Assembly (NCBI GenBank): GCA_028864975.1
Contig: JAGWLG010000037.1
Coordinates: 1-35,913, forward strand
Direction: 5' to 3'
DNA from: Thermoplasmata archaeon
GTDB lineage: Archaea; Thermoplasmatota; Thermoplasmata; Lutacidiplasmatales; UBA184
Length of the DNA stretch: 35,913 nucleotides
Both the position numbers and the translations under genes were made by a program. The first letter of the stretch is position 1. Every line of letters starts with the position of its first letter. This document shows, piece after piece, positions 15,377-20,913 of the stretch. The notes below the pieces were generated by a model. The model was not told where the DNA came from. It did no database searches and worked only from the letters and a program-made list of their open reading frames with translations.

Positions 15377-15601
15377 TCAGCGGACCTCCGCCCCCACGGG
15401 GAAAGATCGGCTCACAAGGCGTGTATTCGTGACGGCCTCGTGAAAGACTGGCCAACGCTCCCACTTGAGCGCAACCACGGCCGTCCTCTCCCGCCAGAAC
15501 CGCGAGTGAGACTGTGGTGATGGCGTGCGTGCCAGATCCCATCTCGAGTAGACTCCGGCTTTCCAGCCATGGAGCGTCTTGAAAAGTCCTGTAGCGTTCA
15601 A
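15377..15601 (-). CDS. Hypothetical small protein inside the putative element
   Basis: A 74-residue frame rich in Trp and Arg (five Trp), containing LFKTLHGWKAGVYSRWDLAR and VVALKWERWPVFHEAV. Composition is plausible for protein but no domain is recognised and no ribosome site is clear. It could be a fragment of a longer gene. Overlapping frames are less protein-like. Confidence 0.3.
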   Translation of the reverse strand: MNATGLFKTLHGWKAGVYSRWDLARTPSPQSHSRFWRERTAVVALKWERWPVFHEAVTNTRLVSRSFPVGAEVR

Positions 15602-15770
15602 CCATCTCCTACCTTGGCCACTCTCGTGGTATCGGGGGAGTGTGGAGCAAGGGGACGCGGCAACGGAGTTCGCCGAACGTCGGGTCGATAGGTTGGAGAT
15701 GGTCTCATAGTCGGCTCATGCCGACTCCCAGTGTGGTTCCGTTCAGTTCCGGCCGCGACGCATCACAGCC

Positions 15771-16070
15771 TCATCCCGGAAGATGCTGGTACACGTTCCG
15801 CCAGTGGCCAAATCGCAGGATGTTGACCTCCGCTCCGGTCCACTGGAAAACGCAGCGGTAGTCCGCCCAAGGATGACCGTGCTCCTCGGTGAGCTTCAGC
15901 GTCCAGAGGTCACGGGTGTCCCGTAGTCGATGGGCAAGGTACGATCCGGGAAGTGTGAGACGCGCCGCTTTCTCCCACTCCAAGAAGACCGAGAAGTAGG
16001 CTTGGAGCGCTTCCTTGGGAACGCGGCGCGCGGTCGCGTCTCCCTCGGGCTTCACCTCGACGTGGACCAT
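15771..16070 (-). CDS. RelE/ParE-like toxin
   Basis: A 99-residue protein. Its C-terminal half, LRDTRDLWTLKL, then DYRCVFQWTGAEVNILRFGHW, follows the RelE/HigB/ParE strand pattern (a basic strand, then YR-V, then a final strand ending near a His). Such toxins cleave ribosome-bound mRNA or, for ParE, poison gyrase. The gene starts three bases after the stop of the small antitoxin-like gene, the usual toxin-antitoxin order. It sits in the interval bounded by the tRNA-Met repeats, consistent with a stability module of a mobile element. Confidence 0.6.
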   Translation of the reverse strand: MVHVEVKPEGDATARRVPKEALQAYFSVFLEWEKAARLTLPGSYLAHRLRDTRDLWTLKLTEEHGHPWADYRCVFQWTGAEVNILRFGHWRNVYQHLPG

Positions 16071-16073
16071 GGC

Positions 16074-16286
16074 CTACTTCAGGCGGTGTCGTCGCTTGAA
16101 CTCTGAAAGCGGGATTCCAGGCCGCTTGAGTTCCTCCGCAGCCCACTTGAGGAACTCCTCTGGCGGGACATGATCCATGAACTCCCGGACAACGTCGTCC
16201 CAGGTCTTCCCCCCGGTCTTGTAGAGCTGGAGCGCCTTCGCGTTCTCGGGTTTCAGAGAGATTGTCGTGTAGTGTGTTGCGGACAT
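16074..16286 (-). CDS. Antitoxin partner of the RelE-like toxin
   Basis: A 70-residue protein from the ATG at 16286: a beta strand (HYTTISLKPENAKAL) followed by helices, a layout seen in small archaeal antitoxins of the ribbon-helix-helix/VapB kind, with LYKTGGKTWDDVVREFMDHV recalling archaeal DUF antitoxins. An AT-rich box, TAATAAG on the plus strand at 16311-16317, lies about 27 bases upstream and fits a leaderless promoter for this two-gene unit. The family is inferred from size, fold pattern and pairing. Confidence 0.55.
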   Translation of the reverse strand: MSATHYTTISLKPENAKALQLYKTGGKTWDDVVREFMDHVPPEEFLKWAAEELKRPGIPLSEFKRRHRLK

Positions 16287-16402
16287 CGCTAGGAAACAAG
16301 GCAATTATGGTAATAAGACTTCGGAGAGAACGCTCCCTGCGGGGGTGCTCCCGCGAACACGATGGCCCTCGTTCACATCCACGCGGGCGAGAACTGGTTC
16401 TC

Positions 16403-16433
16403 GAAGCTTGGGAGGATATTCACCTCCTCCGGG
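16403..16433 (+). repeat. Hairpin repeat, copy A
   Basis: Starts with GAAGCTTGG and contains stem GGAGG (16411-16415), loop ATATTCA, stem CCTCC (16423-16427), then ends CCGGG. Copy B at 17440-17470 has the same frame with loop ACATTCA and a stem changed at two base pairs, both compensatory. Confidence 0.55.
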
Positions 16434-16440
16434 GGAGGAG

Positions 16441-16456
16441 TCCATGCCCCGCTACT
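16441..16456 (+). repeat. Att-like direct repeat, distal copy
   Basis: Exact copy of the 16 bases at 14833-14848 (3' end of the initiator tRNA-Met gene), with no tRNA upstream of it. It immediately follows a GGAGGAG hairpin arm. Confidence 0.6.
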
Positions 16457-16641
16457 TCCCCTTCCTTGGTGTAGCGGGCGAATCTTCCTCGAGAACGAAT
16501 TGAACGATCGCCCCGTGGTTTTCGTTGATTGAACCATGGTCACGGCCGGGTGGGCTCCGGTCAGGGTTCTTCGCATCATCGGTTCGAGCTTTCCTCGGAA
16601 ACGGCGTTGTAACACGCAAGGCCCCGGGAAACGTTGATCAG

Positions 16642-17154
16642 TCAGGGGTGGTAAGACAAGACTTCCCGCCTCGCCCACTCCACCAAATCTGCGGTGAGAT
16701 ATAGGGTCGACTTGGAGTGCAGGTCGCTGATCTGGCCCAGTGCGTCGCCCCGATCCACCACCCCTTCTCGGAACGACCTCACAACCAAGGCCAACGTCCC
16801 GTGCGGCTCCAGCTCGAATTGCATCGCAACCTCACGGGCTTCCAGGTCATCGGTGAAGAGGAGGCGGATGCCTTCCTGCTTCGCGAGAGCGATCGCCGAA
16901 GCCTCGCCCAGTCCGAGACCGTACCTTTGGACGAGAAGCTCGGCGAGGTTCTTGCCTCTACCCTCCAGGGGCACCGTGGTGCAGATCGAGGGCCCTGCAC
17001 CATGGGGGCGGACCTCGCGGCAGACTTCTTCCGTTACCTTGGGTTCGCGGATGACGGTCAGTACACGGAGTGCCTCGATCTGCTCCAAATGTATTATAGG
17101 ACCGGCGTCGAGAACGGCGACCTTAATCCTTGCCACGGAGACCCCACCGCACAT
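16642..17154 (-). CDS. PIN-domain ribonuclease toxin (VapC-like, DUF3368)
   Basis: A 170-residue PIN-fold protein: KVAVLDAGPIIHLEQI supplies the first acidic residue, LGEASAIALAKQEG the Glu/Ala helix, and RLLFTDDLEAREVA the TDD pair, an arrangement typical of the DUF3368 VapC group. Such enzymes cut RNA, often tRNA or rRNA, using Mg2+. The gene overlaps the end of the ribbon-helix-helix antitoxin gene by 32 bases when started at ATG 17154; GTG at 17136, with a better-spaced GGTGG, is an alternative. It is bracketed by the two hairpin repeats. The C-terminal 45 residues (DLHSKSTLYLTADLVEWARR) form an extra helix typical of this subgroup. Confidence 0.8.
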   Translation of the reverse strand: MCGGVSVARIKVAVLDAGPIIHLEQIEALRVLTVIREPKVTEEVCREVRPHGAGPSICTTVPLEGRGKNLAELLVQRYGLGLGEASAIALAKQEGIRLLFTDDLEAREVAMQFELEPHGTLALVVRSFREGVVDRGDALGQISDLHSKSTLYLTADLVEWARREVLSYHP

Positions 17155-17317
17155 CCTCCTTGAAGGCGGACTCGAGTCGCTGGGACCGGGCTCGACGGAT
17201 CGCCTCCCGAACCGCGTCCCGGATCAGTTCGGATCGGTTCGCGTACCATCCCTCTCGAATGAGCTCGTCCATTTCCTCGATGAGCTTGGGCGTGAGCTTC
17301 GCTGGGATCGCGTCCAT
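17123..17317 (-). CDS. Ribbon-helix-helix (CopG-like) antitoxin
   Basis: A 64-residue protein. The N-terminal strand IPAKLTPKLIEEMDELI and the segment YANRSELIRDAVREAIRRA give a standard ribbon-helix-helix DNA-binding domain, followed by a short tail that would wrap the PIN toxin. Upstream position and overlap with the toxin gene support a vapBC-type unit, likely autoregulated by the toxin-antitoxin complex. An AAGGAGG close to its end may serve the toxin's ribosome site. Confidence 0.8.
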   Translation of the reverse strand: MDAIPAKLTPKLIEEMDELIREGWYANRSELIRDAVREAIRRARSQRLESAFKEDVRWGLRGKD

Positions 17318-17439
17318 GGCAATCGTGGTACCCCAGTACTACGCTCTGAATAACCCTTGCTCGGAGCCGCGCCACCGGTGTGAGCTCATTGGGCGCCCCT
17401 CCTGGACCCACGGTGCGAATCCGCCCGCGAGACGCGGCT

Positions 17440-17470
17440 GAAGCTTGGCGGGACATTCACCCGCACCGGG
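17440..17470 (+). repeat. Hairpin repeat, copy B
   Basis: GAAGCTTGG, stem GCGGG (17448-17452), loop ACATTCA, stem CCCGC (17460-17464), then ACCGGG. It aligns base for base with copy A at 16403-16433, with two compensatory pair changes in the stem. Confidence 0.55.
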
Positions 17471-17540
17471 TTTGCGACTCCGACCCCCGTTCCGTCGTGC
17501 CTCGACCTACCAGGCTTGGACCATCGGCCCGAGCCAACAA

Positions 17541-17557
17541 GGCGGTCTCGGACCGCC
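17541..17557. terminator. Hairpin after the Hdr operon
   Basis: GGCGGTC, TCG, GACCGCC: a perfect seven-base-pair stem 12 bases beyond the last codon of the HdrB-like gene (minus strand). There is no T-tract, so termination is suggested by place only. The rest of 17318-17568 has no gene; it holds repeat copy B and a T-arm-like run near 17412. Confidence 0.4.
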
Positions 17558-17568
17558 GCCAAGACTGC

Positions 17569-18600
17569 CTACGTGGGAACGGGGGTCATGAGTTCTCCAC
17601 GGGCTCCGGTCTCGATGGTGCTCCCGGTCGCGCGGGTCGTCGCCGGACAATAGGCTCTGGCCAGATAGGCGGACACGTCCGCGATCTCGATCTCTGCGGG
17701 CGCGGCTCTCCGCAGGTTCGCGAGGCACAGAGGGCAGAGCGTTACGACGCGTTGGGAGGCCTTCGCGAGCTGGTCCACGCGCTGTGCGGCGACCTCGCGA
17801 GACTTCCCCGGGAAGAGCATCTCGATGGGACCGCCGCAGCACTGTGTGGCTTTGGCCGATCTTTCCACTTCGTGGATAGTCACCCCGCCTCTCCGCAGGA
17901 GGTCCCGCGGCTGCTCGATGACCCCCTCCCTCCGGGCGTAGATGCACGAGTCGTGGATGGTCACGCTCTCGGAGAGCCGCTTCACAGGCTCGGGTCGAGC
18001 TTCCTCCAGGACCTCGAGGTAGGTCCGGACCTTGAGGTCGAACCCCTCGAGGATCTTCGGGTAGACCGTTCGTAACATGTCCGTGGTGTGAGGGTCGATG
18101 GTGATGACCTCGCGGACCCCATGCTCCCGCAGGAGGGTCTGGACCCGCTGGGCATGGGCCTTGAGCGCGTCATCGAGACCCTCGTCATGGGCCAAGGCCC
18201 CCGCGTACAGGTCGTCCTCGTAGAGGTAACCGAACTCCACATGGGCGGCGCGGAGGAGCGCCACGATGTTCCTGAGGTACCCGGAATACTCGCGCGCCTC
18301 CCGCGGGTCGCCACGGGCCATGAGGCCCGCGAGATTGAAGAGGCGGTTCATGCTCCGAGCGAGGCCGAAGTAGCTCGACATCCACGAGCCTTCCATCTTC
18401 GACAGGCGCTCGGTCATCGCGTTGATGGCCGGGACCATCTGGTACATCTGACCGGTGTAGAGCACGGTCGCCCCGCCGCGGGGGAGGTCGAGGCCCTTCG
18501 TCCACGAGAGCAGCCTCCGACGCGAAAGGGGGAGGACGCTCTTGCGCTTGCGCAGGTTGTCGCTGAGCATGCCCAGCGTGTGCTTGATCGGGGTCGGCAT
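17569..18600 (-). CDS. HdrB-like subunit with a single CCG domain
   Basis: A 343-residue protein related to heterodisulfide reductase subunit B. The C-terminal half has one complete cysteine set, C-x34-CC-x33-CxxC (HDSC, QCCGGP, LCPLC), which in HdrB holds a non-cubane 4Fe-4S cluster where the disulfide is cleaved. The N-terminal half has the folded pattern of the first CCG domain (VLYTGQMYQM, YAGALAHDEG, ITIDPHTT) but not one cysteine before about residue 220, so a second cluster is impossible. The gene is last in the operon, three bases after HdrC. Substrate is unknown; with TusA and DsrE2 in the operon a persulfide or organic disulfide is plausible. Confidence 0.8.
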   Translation of the reverse strand: MPTPIKHTLGMLSDNLRKRKSVLPLSRRRLLSWTKGLDLPRGGATVLYTGQMYQMVPAINAMTERLSKMEGSWMSSYFGLARSMNRLFNLAGLMARGDPREAREYSGYLRNIVALLRAAHVEFGYLYEDDLYAGALAHDEGLDDALKAHAQRVQTLLREHGVREVITIDPHTTDMLRTVYPKILEGFDLKVRTYLEVLEEARPEPVKRLSESVTIHDSCIYARREGVIEQPRDLLRRGGVTIHEVERSAKATQCCGGPIEMLFPGKSREVAAQRVDQLAKASQRVVTLCPLCLANLRRAAPAEIEIADVSAYLARAYCPATTRATGSTIETGARGELMTPVPT

Positions 18601-18603
18601 GTT

Positions 18604-18918
18604 TCATCCCTCCACCGGGGCGAGCTGCATCTCCTCGCGGGCGAGGAGGACCCGGAGCGCGCGAACGTTCTCCGTGATGTGGACCCCCGCAGGACAGTTC
18701 TCCTCGCACATCTTGCAAAGGAGACAGGAGTAGATCGTGTCGGTCTCTTCCAGGACCTTCTCTTCGGCCCCCAGCAGGACGTATCGGAAGAGCTTCCGAG
18801 GAAGGAGGTGGATCCCTATCGGGCAGAGCGCCGTGCACTGGCCGCAGTTGAGGCACGCCTCGGCGTTGAACGGGGTGCCCTTGGAAACGCGCTCGGCGAA
18901 GCTCGGGTCGACCTTCAT
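18604..18918 (-). CDS. HdrC-like ferredoxin subunit
   Basis: A 104-residue iron-sulfur protein with two 4Fe-4S motifs: Cys22/25/28/32 (CLNCGQCTALCP) and Cys65/68/71/75 (CLLCKMCEENCP). The length and helix between the two clusters match HdrC, which passes electrons from HdrA to HdrB. It overlaps the upstream winged-helix gene by four bases and is followed after three bases by hdrB, so the proteins are probably made in fixed ratio. Confidence 0.85.
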   Translation of the reverse strand: MKVDPSFAERVSKGTPFNAEACLNCGQCTALCPIGIHLLPRKLFRYVLLGAEEKVLEETDTIYSCLLCKMCEENCPAGVHITENVRALRVLLAREEMQLAPVEG

Positions 18919-19163
18919 GCTCCCTCCACACGGCGGTAGCGAGTGTACTCTTCCTCGGCACCCTTCGGGAGGTCGGCGACCTTTCCGTACCTCCGGAGCA
19001 TCATCACCCAGAGCGCGACCTCCCTCGTCGGCGCGTGGAGCACCTCGGCGATCTCGGGAATGGTCTTCGGCCCCTCCGCGAGCGACGCCAGGAGCTCGCG
19101 CTGCAGCGACATCCCGTCCCGCAGCACCTCGCTCAGGTCGCGCAACGGTGCCACCGCCGCCAT
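18915..19163 (-). CDS. Small winged-helix protein within the Hdr operon
   Basis: An 82-residue protein with a helix-turn-helix pattern (PKTIPEIAEVLHAPTREVALWVMMLRRYGKV) and a short C-terminal wing. It lies four bases after hdrA and overlaps hdrC by four bases. It may be a DNA-binding regulator or, given its tight coupling, a structural subunit of the Hdr complex; uncharacterised small genes in this place are also known in sulfur-oxidiser hdr clusters. The function is not determinable from the sequence. Confidence 0.65.
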   Translation of the reverse strand: MAAVAPLRDLSEVLRDGMSLQRELLASLAEGPKTIPEIAEVLHAPTREVALWVMMLRRYGKVADLPKGAEEEYTRYRRVEGA

Positions 19164-19167
19164 CTTC

Positions 19168-20913
19168 CTACTCCTCCTCCGAGGCGAGCGCCTCGATCAT
19201 GGAACGCATCTGATCGTGGGTGTACCCTTCGACCTCGATCGCCTGGAGCGGGCAGACCGGGACGCAGGCCCCCTCTCCCTTGCAGAGCACCGGGACGACC
19301 TTGGCCACCCGCTTGTCCCCTTCGGCGACCTCCTCGATCGCCCCATAGGGACAAGCCTGGGCGCAGAGGCCGCACCACGTGCAAGCGCTCGTGTCGATCT
19401 TCGCGACCAGGGGATCCAGGTCGACGTAGCCCTTCAGCAGGATGCCCGCCGTCTTTGATACAGCGGCGAGGGCGCTCGCGACGCTCTCGGCCGTGTTCTT
19501 GGGCCCCTGCGCGGTCCCCGCCAGGAAGACCCCGTCGACGACCGTCTCGACAGGGCGAAGCTTCTGGTGGATCTCGTTGTAGAACCCTTCCTTCCCCACC
19601 GGCAACTTCAGGACGTCCGTCAGGACGGTGTTCTCCCGCGGGACCATCCCCGTGACGAGGACCACCAGGTCGGTCGGGATCTCGACCCCTTCTCCCCCCG
19701 TGAGCTGGTCCGCGACCTTGACGAGGAGGCCACCGCCCTCTCGCGTCACCGTTGGCGGCGAGTCGTCCTTGTAGCGCAGGAACAACGAACCGCTCTTGAG
19801 CGCCCGCTCGTAGAGCGACTCGTACTTTCCGTAGGTCCGGATATCGCGGAAGAGGTGGTACTGTCGGACGTGGGGGTCTCGTCCCGCAGCGCGGATCGCC
19901 GCGTACGAGGTGGCGCTGCAGCAGTAGCGGGAGCAGTAGGTGTGACCCTCGGGATTGCGAGAGCCCACGCAGTAGACGTACGTGATCGTCCGGACCGGCC
20001 GGCCGTGGAACTCGATGGGCCGGCTGCCATCTCCGAGCAGCTCCTCGAACTCGGGGAGGGTGAGGACCCCGTCCTCTCCGTACCCGAACTCCCCCTTGGG
20101 AGGGGTGTACGGCTCGAATCCTGTGGCGACGACGATGGCGCCGACCTTCAAGGTGACCTTCTCCCCGTTGCTCGTACGGACCTTGACGGTGAAGTCGCCG
20201 ATGTGACCCTCCTTTTCGACGACCTCGGCGCGGGTGTAAAGGACGATGTTGTCCCTTCGTCCCAGCTCGGAGAGCAGGGAGTCCACGATCGCGCGGCCGC
20301 TCTTGTCGTTGGGGAAGAGCCGGGCCCAGCGCGTCAGCTGGCCCCCTGGCTTCTCCGCCCTTTCGACGAGGTGGACCGAGATCCCAAGGTCGGAGAGCGC
20401 AAGCGCGGAACGGAGGCCGGAGACCCCGGCCCCGACCACCAAGGCGCTCGGGGCGGTGTCGGTCCGGATGGGCTCAAGGGGACGCGACCGGACGGTGCGC
20501 GCGATCGCCGCCCGGGTGATCGCGACGGCCTTGTCCGTCGTCCCCTGGCGATCATGGGTATGGGCCCAGGAGTCCTGCTCCCGGACGTTCGCCTGGGTGT
20601 ACTCGTACGGGTTGAGGCCGCCCCGTCGAGCGGCGCCCCGGAACGTCATCGTGTGGAGCTTCGGAGAGCAGGAGGCGACGACCAGCCCGTCGAGCTTCTT
20701 CTCTTGGATGGCCCGGACGATGCACTGCTGCCCCGCGTCGGAGCAGGCGAACATCTGGACCTCGATGTGCGCGACCCCCGGGTCCTTCTCGAGGGTGGCC
20801 CGGGCCTTCTCGGTGTCCACGTAGTCGGAGATGTTCCCTCCGCACTGGCAGAGGAAGACGCCGACGCGACGTTCCTTGGGGGCCGGGACCTCCTGGGACG
20901 GGTCCTCGCTCAT
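19168..20913 (-). CDS. HdrA-like FAD/iron-sulfur subunit
   Basis: A 581-residue flavoprotein. It starts with the HdrA N-terminal domain (GVFLCQCGGNIS, ASCSPKLHTMTF), then a Rossmann FAD site (ALVVGAGVSGLRSALALSDLG, about 157-177), and ends with two ferredoxin motifs, CTWCGLCAQACPYGAI and CKGEGACVPVCP, after NTAESVASALAAV. In methanogens HdrA bifurcates electrons with FAD. The ATG at 20913 overlaps the stop of the upstream HdrA/GltD gene by four bases, with GAGGAGG upstream. This protein keeps the N-terminal CQCGGNI domain that its fused neighbour lacks, so the two flavoproteins probably work together rather than as duplicates. Confidence 0.87.
   Translation of the reverse strand: MSEDPSQEVPAPKERRVGVFLCQCGGNISDYVDTEKARATLEKDPGVAHIEVQMFACSDAGQQCIVRAIQEKKLDGLVVASCSPKLHTMTFRGAARRGGLNPYEYTQANVREQDSWAHTHDRQGTTDKAVAITRAAIARTVRSRPLEPIRTDTAPSALVVGAGVSGLRSALALSDLGISVHLVERAEKPGGQLTRWARLFPNDKSGRAIVDSLLSELGRRDNIVLYTRAEVVEKEGHIGDFTVKVRTSNGEKVTLKVGAIVVATGFEPYTPPKGEFGYGEDGVLTLPEFEELLGDGSRPIEFHGRPVRTITYVYCVGSRNPEGHTYCSRYCCSATSYAAIRAAGRDPHVRQYHLFRDIRTYGKYESLYERALKSGSLFLRYKDDSPPTVTREGGGLLVKVADQLTGGEGVEIPTDLVVLVTGMVPRENTVLTDVLKLPVGKEGFYNEIHQKLRPVETVVDGVFLAGTAQGPKNTAESVASALAAVSKTAGILLKGYVDLDPLVAKIDTSACTWCGLCAQACPYGAIEEVAEGDKRVAKVVPVLCKGEGACVPVCPLQAIEVEGYTHDQMRSMIEALASEEE

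Larger units (their letters stand above)
14833..16456. mobile_element. Putative integrated element remnant at the initiator tRNA
   Basis: The 16 bases at 14833-14848, covering the end of the tRNA T-arm, the 3' acceptor strand and two bases beyond, recur exactly at 16441-16456, and similarity fades out over the next 15 bases in both copies. Tyrosine-recombinase elements that enter tRNA genes leave such att duplications. The interval holds two weak open frames and a RelE-like toxin with its antitoxin, in DNA of less uniform composition than the flanks. No integrase is present, so this would be a decayed or non-autonomous remnant. That the element was mobile is inference. Confidence 0.5.
16305..16641. 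other. Non-coding spacer with hairpins between two toxin-antitoxin units
   Basis: No believable gene. It holds the promoter of the antitoxin gene, a GCGGG/CCCGC hairpin at 16338-16353, a CGAGAA/TTCTCG palindrome at 16388-16403, the repeated hairpin element at 16403-16430, a CTCCTCC/GGAGGAG hairpin at 16424-16440 and the att-like repeat at 16441-16456. The density of structured elements is far above that of the rest of the window. Confidence 0.5.

Noticed and set aside
17365..17440. tRNA-like signal: GGTGCGAATCC resembling a T-arm and a distant AGCCGCG/CGCGGCT pair
   Set aside because: The T-loop lacks the invariant TTC, the T-stem is not adjacent to the putative acceptor strand, and no D-arm or anticodon arm can be drawn.
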